A stretch of DNA of 9,637 bases from an uncultured Helicobacteraceae bacterium (GCA_937973585.1 CALJKN010000072.1:1-9637), one strand, 5' to 3'. Positions 1 through 6,872 are shown, numbered from the stretch's first letter. Program-made: numbers and translations. Notes: a model not told the origin generated them from the sequence alone.

Positions 1-36
1 TACCAACGTAAATATATTGTTTATCATTTCATCCAT
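1..36 (-). CDS. Possible 5' end of a gene cut by the left edge
   Basis: On the minus strand an ATG at 36-34 opens a frame with no stop up to base 1, reading MDEMINNIFTLV (12 codons). A purine-rich AAAGGAAA lies about 11 bases upstream, a little far for a Shine-Dalgarno site. A second in-frame ATG at 27-25 has a GGA a few bases before it and could be the true start. Twelve codons are far too few to name a family, and an open frame this short is expected by chance. It would lie downstream of, and in the same direction as, the 169-residue gene. Confidence 0.25.
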   Translation of the reverse strand, partial: MDEMINNIFTLV

Positions 37-119
37 TACCGACAGTTTCCTTTTTTTGATTTTTAATTGTTGAAGTTTGTACGAAAATTAGGAGATTTTG
101 AGATTAGAGAATAAGGAGA

Positions 120-147
120 GGCGGCGGGATTGTCCGCCGTCGTTTTT
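120..147 (+). terminator. Rho-independent terminator, plus strand
   Basis: Bases 120-127 (GGCGGCGG) pair with 134-141 (CCGCCGTC), giving eight base pairs with one G-U wobble around a six-base loop (GATTGT). One base later comes a run of five T (143-147). This G+C-rich stem stands out in an A+T-rich stretch. The T run follows the stem only on the plus strand; the minus strand continues CTCTCC after the stem. It should therefore stop a transcript entering from the left, but no plus-strand gene is visible in bases 1-119. It may end an upstream gene with a long 3' tail, or be a relic of a rearrangement. Confidence 0.7.
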
Positions 148-195
148 GTATTGTTTGCTATTAAGATTTAAGAAAAAATACTTGACACCAAAAAC

Positions 196-705
196 CTACA
201 CAACCTTGTCCCAGTTCCACTCTTCACAATTAATAATGGCCATATTGACACTCGTAAAACCAACCCATTTGCCTATCATTTTTAATTTATTAGGCTGTAT
301 AGTTAGCTGAAAAGCCCCGTGATGGTCACTATTATTGTTTCTATGAAACCAAGTTCCGGTTACAAATGAGTTATTTACTATTCGACCAATAATACGCAAT
401 GAACGGCTATGCCCAAGCTCGTCATATATACCTATTACATAATCAAACAAAATATAAAGTTTTATTTTTTCAGTAATCAGCTCTCTTGGCGCATTCTGTA
501 TCCTAGTATTACAATATGCAAAAGTAGCATTCCAAGAACCTGCAATATTATGTTTGATTCCAAACAAAGCCAATAATCTACTTATGAATATCGCCAACAG
601 ATAAAACCTTTTAACTATAAAGTTTTTAAAAACTAGCGTCACGATAGAGCCGACAATCTGCGCATCGGTAGTAACTGTGGCATCGCTAGTAGACGACCTA
701 CTCAT
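196..705 (-). CDS. Unrecognised small protein with hydrophobic N-terminus and beta-rich C-terminal domain
   Basis: The 169-residue protein has three parts. Residues 1-16 are polar and Ser/Thr-rich. Two hydrophobic stretches (about 17-30 and 34-50), split by a basic KR, could be a membrane hairpin or anchor. Residues 54-167 look all-beta, with short alternating hydrophobic/polar runs and recurring Gly-Trp pairs (AGSWNA at 55-60, TGTW at 116-119, GKWVGF at 145-150, EWNW at 161-165), suggesting a small beta-barrel of lipocalin or Cap15 kind. No catalytic motif is visible. The ATG at 705 has only a weak AGAG before it, so the start is uncertain. Composition is about 34% G+C over 241-660, below the neighbouring operons, which suits acquired DNA. 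It is transcribed away from tig. The coding call rests on the long intact frame and coherent architecture. Function is unknown; a Cap15-like (CBASS effector) relation is a hypothesis only. Confidence 0.72.
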   Translation of the reverse strand: MSRSSTSDATVTTDAQIVGSIVTLVFKNFIVKRFYLLAIFISRLLALFGIKHNIAGSWNATFAYCNTRIQNAPRELITEKIKLYILFDYVIGIYDELGHSRSLRIIGRIVNNSFVTGTWFHRNNNSDHHGAFQLTIQPNKLKMIGKWVGFTSVNMAIINCEEWNWDKVV

Positions 706-774
706 ATCTCTGATGCTGTTTAGCTCATTGATATTTCAGGATTTCCGGCTGCTATGTTATATCTTTAGTGAATT

Positions 775-806
775 TTTGTAAAAATACAAATTGACATAAT
801 TATAAT
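775..806. promoter_or_regulatory. Inverted repeat beside a palindromic -10 hexamer in the divergent intergenic region
   Basis: TTTGTA (775-780) and TACAAA (785-790) form a perfect inverted repeat around AAAA. Nine bases further on, ATTATAAT (799-806) is a palindrome containing TATAAT on both strands (801-806 plus, 804-799 minus). It could serve as a -10 element towards tig or towards the 169-residue gene, with the inverted repeat as a regulator site. No convincing -35 is correctly placed on either strand; TTGACA at 791-796 is only four bases from the plus-strand TATAAT. The region is A+T-rich, so chance is a real alternative. Confidence 0.3.
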
Positions 807-894
807 GTTCATAAGCTTAGTAGGCGTGGTTAGTTTTTGGGCATTTTTGCCGGATGTTTGCCAATCACGATACCCCAAATTCAAAGTTAAAGTT

Positions 895-903
895 TGATAG
901 AAT
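895..903 (+). promoter_or_regulatory. Candidate extended -10 promoter of the tig operon
   Basis: TGATAGAAT at 895-903 matches an extended -10 (TGN followed by a TATAAT-like hexamer with one mismatch). Transcription would start near 910, leaving a leader of about 37 bases. There is no good -35, which is usual for sigma-70 promoters of Campylobacterota, where the -10 dominates. A Shine-Dalgarno AAGGA at 937-941 follows, five bases before the tig ATG. It is the nearest good promoter to the operon; no later gene in the operon has an intergenic gap above 12 bases. Confidence 0.5.
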
Positions 904-946
904 GAACCCATTTTAAAAAATCAAGAACAAAGCCACAAGGACAAAA

Positions 947-2251
947 ATGAAGTTATCTTGCGAGAAAAAAAATAGCGCAAACGGGAAAATCGAGGTACAA
1001 ATATCAAAAGCGACGCTTGACGCTAAAGCGGTAAAAATTGCGGGTCAGATTGCAAAAAACGTAAAAGTAGACGGTTTTAGAAAAGGCAAAGTCCCTGCAA
1101 ACGTAGTTGAAAAAAGATACGGTGAAAAAATAGCCGAAGATGCCAGACAAGAGATAATTTCAGAGGCTCTATCAAAAGGGTTGGATGAGCTAAAAATAGA
1201 AGGCAAAGATCTGGTAGGTCAACCGCTAATCACAAAATTTGAAGAGACGGCAGATGGTGGTGTGGACGCTGAAATCAGCTTCTCAATCAGACCTGAAATA
1301 GCATTTGAAAAAATCGAAGAGCTTGTCCCTGAGTTTGAAGAGGTAGCGGTAGCAGAAAAAGAGCTTTTGGAGAGAATCGAAAATATGGCAAAAGCTATGG
1401 CTCCACTTGAGGCATACGAGGGCAAAAGAGGGGCAAAAACCGGAGATTTTCTGACTATCGATTTCGTCGGTACGATAGACGGCGTAGAGTTTGCCGGAGG
1501 AAAAGCGGACGATATGGTCGTTGAGCTTGGCGGAAAAAGATTTTTACCGGAATTTGAACAAAATCTTGAAAAAATGAAAATCGGCGAAGAGAAAGAGTTT
1601 GAACTCACTTTTCCGGAAGATTACGGCAACAAAGAGCTTGCAGGTAAAACGGCAGTATTCAAAGTAAACCTAAAAGGGATTCAAGTAAAACCTGAGATAA
1701 CGCTAGATGAAGAGTTGGCTAAAAAAATGATGCCGGAAGACCCTGAAGCGACACTTGAAAAACTAAAAACAATTATCGAAGAGCAAATCAAAAGCGAAAA
1801 GACAACAAAACTATTCACTGAAGAGCTAAAACCGAAATTGGTCGAGGCGCTACTCGGCAAATACAGCTTTGACCTCCCGGAGATGATCGTAGATCAAGAG
1901 ATCGACCTGATGGTTAGAGGCAAAGTCCAAACTATGAGCGAAGATGAGCTTAAAGAGCTTAAAGAGGTTGAGGGGAAAATAAAAGACCTAAGAGAGTCTA
2001 TGAGAGCTGATGCCGAAAAAAGCGTAAAAGCAACATTCCTGATAGACGAGTTGGCAAAACAACAAAATATTGCCGTAAACGACAATGAACTTGTACAGGC
2101 GATATTCTACGAAGCGATGAGTATGGGTGCAGAACCGAAAGCGATGCTTGAGTACTACCAAAAACAAGGGCTACTACCTGCTATCAAAATGGCTATGATC
2201 GAAGACAAAGTACTCACACATCTTCTGAACCAAAAAAAGGGTGACAAATGA
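947..2251 (+). CDS. tig: Trigger factor, ribosome-associated chaperone and peptidyl-prolyl isomerase
   Basis: Trigger factor docks at the ribosomal exit tunnel and shields emerging chains. The 434 residues match the usual family length, with all three domains in order. The N-terminal ribosome-binding domain (about 1-115) carries the signature loop GFRKGKVP at 43-50. The FKBP-type isomerase domain (about 162-245) starts GAKTGDFLTIDFVGTIDG and ends around GKTAVFKVNLKGIQ. The remaining helical part (about 250-434) corresponds to the C-terminal chaperone arms. The ATG is fixed by AAGGA five bases upstream and by the family-typical N-terminus. It is first in the operon, and its TGA overlaps the clpP ATG (ATGA), so translation is probably coupled. 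The identification is secure. Confidence 0.97.
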   Translation: MKLSCEKKNSANGKIEVQISKATLDAKAVKIAGQIAKNVKVDGFRKGKVPANVVEKRYGEKIAEDARQEIISEALSKGLDELKIEGKDLVGQPLITKFEETADGGVDAEISFSIRPEIAFEKIEELVPEFEEVAVAEKELLERIENMAKAMAPLEAYEGKRGAKTGDFLTIDFVGTIDGVEFAGGKADDMVVELGGKRFLPEFEQNLEKMKIGEEKEFELTFPEDYGNKELAGKTAVFKVNLKGIQVKPEITLDEELAKKMMPEDPEATLEKLKTIIEEQIKSEKTTKLFTEELKPKLVEALLGKYSFDLPEMIVDQEIDLMVRGKVQTMSEDELKELKEVEGKIKDLRESMRADAEKSVKATFLIDELAKQQNIAVNDNELVQAIFYEAMSMGAEPKAMLEYYQKQGLLPAIKMAMIEDKVLTHLLNQKKGDK

Positions 2252-2835
2252 GTTATATACCGTTTGTAGTAGAGCGAACCGGTAGAGGTGAGCGAAGCTA
2301 TGACATATATTCTAGACTCCTAAAAGACAGGATAATTTTTTTATCCGGCGAGATAAATGATGCAGTTGCAAGTACCGTTGTGGCACAACTTTTGTTTCTT
2401 GAAGCAGAGGCTCCGGACAAGGATATATTTTTGTATGTAAACTCTCCCGGCGGAGTCGTAACAAGCGGCTTTAGTATATTTGACACAATGCAGTATATTA
2501 AGCCCGATGTGTGTACTATATGTATAGGCCAAGCGGCATCGATGGGGGCTTTTTTGCTATCCAGCGGAACCAAAGGGAAAAGATACGCCTTGCCCCACTC
2601 TAGGATAATGATTCATCAACCCCTAGGCGGAGCGCAAGGTCAGGCTACCGACATAGCCATTCAGGCAAAAGAGATACTCAGAATGAAAGACGAGCTAAAC
2701 TCTATTTTAGCCTCTCAAACCGGACAAAAACTTGAAAAAGTAGTTGCCGATACAGAGAGAGACTTTTTTATGAGTGCAGCAGAGGCAAAAGAGTACGGTC
2801 TCATCGATAAAGTATTGGAAAAAAGCTTCAAATAA
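2248..2835 (+). CDS. clpP: ATP-dependent Clp protease proteolytic subunit ClpP
   Basis: ClpP forms the tetradecameric serine-protease chamber fed by Clp ATPases in the cytoplasm. The catalytic triad is intact: Ser98 in GQAASMGAF, His123 in MIHQPLGG and Asp172 in ERDFFMS. The oxyanion-side loop NSPGG (65-69) is present too. At 195 residues it is close to the mature form, starting MSYIPFVVERTGRGER with little or no propeptide. The start overlaps the tig stop by four bases, with a GGGTG-type ribosome site inside the end of tig. As in many proteobacteria it follows tig, but no clpX comes next; its ATPase partner must be encoded elsewhere. Confidence 0.98.
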   Translation: MSYIPFVVERTGRGERSYDIYSRLLKDRIIFLSGEINDAVASTVVAQLLFLEAEAPDKDIFLYVNSPGGVVTSGFSIFDTMQYIKPDVCTICIGQAASMGAFLLSSGTKGKRYALPHSRIMIHQPLGGAQGQATDIAIQAKEILRMKDELNSILASQTGQKLEKVVADTERDFFMSAAEAKEYGLIDKVLEKSFK

Positions 2836-2847
2836 AAGGCGGATAAG

Positions 2848-3906
2848 TTGCTAATACAAAAAGACGGAACAAAAATAGGCGATGCTGACGGTGCGCCACA
2901 TGTAGGTTTAAAAGATGTCGGTGCCCCTAAAATGGGGGTCGGACAAAAAGGGATGGGTTCGGGTCTTCAACAGTTTGCAAGAGAGGTTCTTGCAAAACTG
3001 GATGAAGAGGGCTTGCCTCCGATACCGAGCTACTATGAACTATACTTTGAAACACTCTTGCAAGACAAGCCGTTTGATTTTAGAAAGAGCATAGCCGAAC
3101 AGCTAAACTCTCAAGATACAGGCGGCGACGAAAAAAGGGCGGTACTGGAAACAAAGCTAAAAGAGGGTTTCTCGTCCGTAAAAGACATCCTGCAAAACGT
3201 ATCCGTACTTTATAAGCAAATTCTGTCGGTTATCGAAACCACTAAAAAACGTTCGCAAGAGGCAAAAGGGATTAATAATCCGTCTGCGGTTTTGAACTTT
3301 GCGACAACTCTTTCCAGCGATGCAGAGATGCTTGCAAACTTCTTATCCAAACAGGCGACTATATTTAAAGATCTATACCAAAAAAGTGCAAATATAGTCA
3401 AAGAGGTTGAGACCGAGAGTATTTTTGATGCCAGATATGGGATATACAACAAGCGGTATTTGGTACAACAAATCGATCACGAACAAAAGATGATAGGCAA
3501 ATACGGTCACAGTAGTGCATTGCTACTAGCCAACCTCTCAACCGCCGTAATAGAGGATATAGGTACAGAAAAAGGGGTATCGCTCGTTAGCAAAACAATG
3601 GCGAAACTCTTTATGAAAACCTCCAGAAGAAGCGACGTTGTTGCATATTTCGGGCAGGGTATTTTTGCACTTCTCCTAAAACACACTGATGCAAAGAATG
3701 CCGCCAGAACTGCCGAGAGGCTCTATGATATGATGAGCTCTACAAACTTCTTTTTGGGCGACAAAGAGATTGAGCTAAAAATTTGTTGCGGTATTGTTCC
3801 TCTCTCAAAAGATAAAACGGCAGATGAAACTATAGAAACGACCCTTACGGCTCTCAGAACGTGCGACGAAAAAGGTGAGTCTCCTTATGAAATAGGCGGC
3901 GTATAA
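2848..3906 (+). CDS. Degenerate GGDEF-domain protein, probably not a diguanylate cyclase
   Basis: The 352-residue protein has no signal peptide or membrane segment, so it is probably cytoplasmic. Residues 1-40 are Gly-rich with GAP/MG quasi-repeats; 41-190 are largely helical, possibly coiled coil; about 191-350 is a GGDEF-type fold. The domain entry FDARYGIYNKRYL (193-205) corresponds to the usual DxLTGLxNRR motif with changes. The signature is GQGIF (269-273) where GGDEF is expected, and the metal-binding Asp of the DxD-like strand appears replaced (LLLANLS, 226-231). Catalysis is therefore unlikely. R260-x-x-D263 sits five residues before the signature, exactly where the c-di-GMP inhibitory site lies, so a c-di-GMP sensor or scaffold role is possible. 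The TTG start at 2848 is chosen because AAAAGGCGG precedes it at good spacing; the first internal ATG (residue 29) has no ribosome site. It lies 12 bases after clpP and 7 before def. Confidence 0.88.
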   Translation: MLIQKDGTKIGDADGAPHVGLKDVGAPKMGVGQKGMGSGLQQFAREVLAKLDEEGLPPIPSYYELYFETLLQDKPFDFRKSIAEQLNSQDTGGDEKRAVLETKLKEGFSSVKDILQNVSVLYKQILSVIETTKKRSQEAKGINNPSAVLNFATTLSSDAEMLANFLSKQATIFKDLYQKSANIVKEVETESIFDARYGIYNKRYLVQQIDHEQKMIGKYGHSSALLLANLSTAVIEDIGTEKGVSLVSKTMAKLFMKTSRRSDVVAYFGQGIFALLLKHTDAKNAARTAERLYDMMSSTNFFLGDKEIELKICCGIVPLSKDKTADETIETTLTALRTCDEKGESPYEIGGV

Positions 3907-3907
3907 T
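3902..3907 (+). promoter_or_regulatory. TATAAT hexamer just before def; no Shine-Dalgarno
   Basis: A perfect TATAAT overlaps the stop codon of the GGDEF-like gene and ends six bases before the def ATG at 3914. A start site at normal distance would fall on or next to the A of that ATG, giving a leaderless def mRNA. In keeping, no Shine-Dalgarno lies at normal distance; the nearest purine run, AGGCGG at 3894-3899, is 14 bases away. There is no recognisable -35, and def may instead simply be translated from the operon message by coupling. Confidence 0.25.
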
Positions 3908-3913
3908 CCTAGT

Positions 3914-4429
3914 ATGATTAGAGAGATTCTAAAATATCCGGACAAAAGGCTAAAGCAAACATCAAAAGATGTTGAATATTTCGACGAACACCTCCATACG
4001 CTACTAGACGATATGTATGAAACTATGGGAGAGAACGGCGGGATAGGCCTTGCCGCTATACAAGTAGGTATCCCGCAAAACGTCCTCATTATTGAGCTAT
4101 ACGACGAGGAGGGGGAGAAAGCCTCTGAACTGTTTGAGGTTATAAACCCTAAAATAATCTCAAGAGATGGCGAGATAAAGTATAAAGAGGGATGCCTCTC
4201 TATCCCTGAATTTTATGAAGAGGTAACCAGAAACGAACACGTCACGGTCTCTTACAAAGACAGGGACGGGAACGAGAAGACGGTCGATGCCCACGGCCTT
4301 TTAGCTATAGCGTTGCAACACGAAATGGATCACCTAAACGGTAGACTCTTTTTTGAAAGACTATCCATATTAAAACGGAAAAAATTTGAGAAAGAGTACA
4401 AAGCGTCTATAAAAACCGGTAAAAAATGA
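3914..4429 (+). CDS. def: Peptide deformylase
   Basis: This metalloenzyme removes the formyl group from the N-terminal methionine of nascent proteins. All three family motifs are intact in 171 residues: GIGLAAIQ (43-50), EGCLS (92-96) with the metal ligand Cys94, and QHEMDH (135-140) with ligands His136 and His140 and catalytic Glu137. The start is certain because MIREILKYPD is the canonical N-terminus and an in-frame stop lies just upstream at 3893. No standard ribosome site precedes it. Its TGA overlaps the comM ATG by four bases. Sharing an operon with tig is sensible, since both products act on nascent chains at the tunnel exit. Confidence 0.97.
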   Translation: MIREILKYPDKRLKQTSKDVEYFDEHLHTLLDDMYETMGENGGIGLAAIQVGIPQNVLIIELYDEEGEKASELFEVINPKIISRDGEIKYKEGCLSIPEFYEEVTRNEHVTVSYKDRDGNEKTVDAHGLLAIALQHEMDHLNGRLFFERLSILKRKKFEKEYKASIKTGKK

Positions 4430-5934
4430 CCCATATATCCTGTGCAACGCTAGACGGTGCAAAGGGTGTAAAAATTGACGTTGAGGCCTCCCTGATAAAA
4501 GGGTTGCCCGCTTTCACAATAGTGGGGCTTGCCGATCTAGGAATTGCCGAATCAAGGGAGAGAACAAAAGCGGCTCTCTCAAAATCAAATATATCCCTCC
4601 CCCCATACAAGCTAATCATAAACTTAAGCCCAGCCGATATTCGCAAAAGCGGTTCGTTTTTCGACTTATCTATAGCCCTTGGGGCGATGTGTGAAATACT
4701 CAAAAAAGAGCCTCTGTTAAAAAACATTATCGTCCTAGGCGAGCTTGGTCTCGACGGAGCACTAAAACATACACCGCAGATATTTCCGATAGCACTTTCA
4801 ATGCTAAAAGAGGGGCTTGCCGACACTTTTTTGGTTCCATCAAAAAGCGCCTATTTTTTACAAAAAATACCTAATATAAAAGTCTACGGGGCAGATACCC
4901 TCACAGGGGCTTTTGACACATTGACAACCGGAGATGCCGAGTGTAAACACGGAACCCAAAATATCAACGGCGAATCGCTCACGCTTGACGGAAAAGAGTT
5001 TTTTTATACAAGAGAGTTTGCACACGATTTTAGCGACGTAAAAGGGCAGAACATAGCCAAAAGAGCCGCCCTTATAGCCGCTGCCGGGATGCATAATATA
5101 CTGATGGAGGGCTCTCCCGGTTGCGGCAAAAGTATGATAGCAAAAAGGCTTAGATATATATTGCCGCCGATGAGTGTCGATGAGATTCTAAAATTTGCTA
5201 TGTTGGATTTTTTAGAGGGAAAAGAGTCCGATTTTTCCGCCAAAAGACCGTTTCGCTCCCCTCACAACAACTCTACCCGCTCAGCGCTTTTAGGTGGAGG
5301 CTCAAAAGAGGGGCAAATAGGAGAGGTGGCACTCTCTAGCGGCGGCATACTATGGCTAGATGAGCTTCCGCATTTTGACAAAACACTTATAGAGGGGCTC
5401 AGAGAACCTCTGGAGAACTACCGGATTCTAATATCCAGAGTAAACTCAAAAATAGACTATGATGCCGATTTTATGTTTGTAGGCTCCATGAATCCGTGTC
5501 CATGCGGCAATCTTCTCTCAAAAACAAAAGAGTGCAGATGCAAAGAGAGTGAGATTCAAAGGTACAAAAACAGGCTATCGGAACCGTTTTTGGACAGGAT
5601 GGATATATTTGTCCAGATGGAAGAGTTCTCAGAGGCGGGCAAATCGGATATCACATCAAACGAAATGTTTGACAATGTGATAAAAGCTTTTTCGGCTCAA
5701 ATGAAAAGAGGCGGGAAACTAAATTCTAGGCTCAGCGACAAAGAACTTGCAGGACTAGAGATAACAGACGAGGCAACAGATATGCTCCAAAAAGCAGGGG
5801 CAAGGTTTGCGATGTCGGCACGCTCTAGTGCAAAAACATTAAAAGTCGCCAGAACAATAGCCGATTTGGAAGATAGTATAAAAGTAGAAAAGCCCCACAT
5901 TTTGGAGGCTTTATCGTATAGAAAAAGGGGTTAG
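4426..5934 (+). CDS. comM: ComM/YifB family magnesium-chelatase-like AAA+ ATPase
   Basis: At 502 residues this is a full-length member. The N-terminal Lon/ChlI-like domain (about 1-170) is followed by an AAA+ module: Walker A GSPGCGKS (229-236), RPFRSPH (274-280), Walker B ILWLDELP (308-315), and GSMNPCPCG (353-361) with a Cys cluster (C358, C360, C370, C372) that may bind zinc. LSEPFLDRMD (384-393) is the arginine-finger region, and the C-terminal part holds the sensor-2-like SARSSAKTLKVARTIADLE. In Vibrio and Haemophilus, ComM is a hexameric helicase for branch migration in natural transformation; that role here is inferred. Despite old annotations it is not a chelatase. The usual PHH after RPFRS appears here as PHN. 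The start overlaps the def stop (ATGA) and the stop overlaps the convergent lpxD stop by four bases. Confidence 0.95.
   Translation: MTHISCATLDGAKGVKIDVEASLIKGLPAFTIVGLADLGIAESRERTKAALSKSNISLPPYKLIINLSPADIRKSGSFFDLSIALGAMCEILKKEPLLKNIIVLGELGLDGALKHTPQIFPIALSMLKEGLADTFLVPSKSAYFLQKIPNIKVYGADTLTGAFDTLTTGDAECKHGTQNINGESLTLDGKEFFYTREFAHDFSDVKGQNIAKRAALIAAAGMHNILMEGSPGCGKSMIAKRLRYILPPMSVDEILKFAMLDFLEGKESDFSAKRPFRSPHNNSTRSALLGGGSKEGQIGEVALSSGGILWLDELPHFDKTLIEGLREPLENYRILISRVNSKIDYDADFMFVGSMNPCPCGNLLSKTKECRCKESEIQRYKNRLSEPFLDRMDIFVQMEEFSEAGKSDITSNEMFDNVIKAFSAQMKRGGKLNSRLSDKELAGLEITDEATDMLQKAGARFAMSARSSAKTLKVARTIADLEDSIKVEKPHILEALSYRKRG
5878..5912 (-). terminator. Candidate terminator of the ilvB-ilvH-M48-lpxD operon, inside the end of comM
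   Basis: On the minus strand, AAAGCC (5912-5907) pairs with GGCTTT (5894-5889), extended by CC/GG after a single-base bulge, with a seven-base loop. TTTTCTACTTTTA follows. It begins 18 bases past the lpxD stop and lies antisense to the last codons of comM. The stem is modest and the T tract interrupted. The same bases on the plus strand give a weaker tail. Confidence 0.4.
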
Positions 5935-6872
5935 TCTAAAAGTCTTGAGATTTTGGCCTGAAGCTTTAGCCACTCTTTGTGCTCCATTAGAGGGAAGCCA
6001 CCGTAGACTTTTTTCCCCTCCAGAGATTTGGTAACACCGCCCCTAGCGGCGATAGTGGCAAAATCTCCGACTTTGACATGTCCGGCAGATGCACTTTGTC
6101 CGCCCATAACGACGTTTCGCCCTAGTATCGTAGAGCCGGCAAGTCCGGATTGGCTCACCATGATAGAGTACTCTCCGATTTCGCAGTTGTGTCCGATTTG
6201 AACCAGATTGTCTATTTTGACCCCATTTTTGACCCTCGTCTCACCGAATACAGCCCTGTCAATTGTCGTATTTGCCCCGATCTCCACATCGTCTTCTAGT
6301 ACAACAATCCCGTTTTGGTATATTTTTACATGCTCTCCGGTTTTTGTATGCGCAAAACCAAACCCATCGGAGCCAATGACGCATCCGGCGTGAAGTATGC
6401 AACTTTTCCCGACTTTGCAGTCTCTATACACTACAACATTCGGATAGATTACCGTATCGTCTCCTATTTCGGCATAGTCACCGATAAACGCACCGCTCAT
6501 AATCACGACGTTTTCCCCTATGACGGCCTTTTTGCCTATATGGACATTCGGCATAATCTCAGCCGACCCCGGAATCATAGCAGGGCCGCCGTGCTCAAAA
6601 TACGGTTTGGCAAATAGCTTTGTTGCGAGAGCCAATTTTAAGTAAGGCTCCTCCGTCACAAGAGCTATAACGCCGCTTGGGAGTTTGTCCAGATTTTTTT
6701 CCGATGTTATCACGGCACCGGCTTTTGTATTTTGCAAGTCAACAAGATATTTTGAGCTATCTATAAAGCTAATCTCATCTTTTTTTGCATCTTTTAGGGT
6801 ATTAATGCCGTTTATCTCAAGCGTCGAGTCGCAATCTACCCCAATGTGTGCCGCTATCTCTTTTAGTTTCAT
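5931..6872 (-). CDS. lpxD: UDP-3-O-acylglucosamine N-acyltransferase LpxD
   Basis: LpxD adds the N-linked hydroxyacyl chain to UDP-3-O-acylglucosamine, the third step of lipid A synthesis. The 313 residues are slightly short of the E. coli enzyme but complete. The N-terminal uridine-binding domain (about 1-95) includes the typical DEISFIDSSKY (32-42). A left-handed beta-helix of hexapeptide repeats (about 98-285) carries GSDGFGF (167-173) and the catalytic histidine in QIGHNC (His228). A short C-terminal helix (296-313) ends it. The ATG overlaps the protease stop (ATGA), with AAGGGGA just upstream, so translation is probably coupled. It is the last gene of the operon. Linkage to ilv genes rather than to fabZ-lpxA is known from Campylobacter. 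Confidence 0.97.
   Translation of the reverse strand: MKLKEIAAHIGVDCDSTLEINGINTLKDAKKDEISFIDSSKYLVDLQNTKAGAVITSEKNLDKLPSGVIALVTEEPYLKLALATKLFAKPYFEHGGPAMIPGSAEIMPNVHIGKKAVIGENVVIMSGAFIGDYAEIGDDTVIYPNVVVYRDCKVGKSCILHAGCVIGSDGFGFAHTKTGEHVKIYQNGIVVLEDDVEIGANTTIDRAVFGETRVKNGVKIDNLVQIGHNCEIGEYSIMVSQSGLAGSTILGRNVVMGGQSASAGHVKVGDFATIAARGGVTKSLEGKKVYGGFPLMEHKEWLKLQAKISRLLD

Noticed and set aside
98..310. Plus-strand frame of 70 codons starting at a TTG with AGGAG upstream
   Set aside because: It runs straight through the terminator hairpin and into antisense of the longer, better-structured 169-residue gene. The product has no coherent domain, so the ribosome-site match is probably chance.
791..806. 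TTGACA (791-796) with TATAAT (801-806) as a consensus promoter
   Set aside because: The spacer is only four bases instead of about 17, so the two hexamers cannot work as a pair.
4426..5934. Magnesium chelatase subunit (ChlI) function for the AAA+ protein
   Set aside because: Domain order, length and the NPCPCG Cys cluster are those of ComM/YifB, and no tetrapyrrole genes are nearby.
5933..6014. AGTCTA at 5933-5938 complementary to TAGACT at 6004-6009, followed by TTTTT, as a comM terminator
   Set aside because: Six pairs would have to close a loop of about 65 bases inside lpxD coding sequence. That is not a credible intrinsic terminator.
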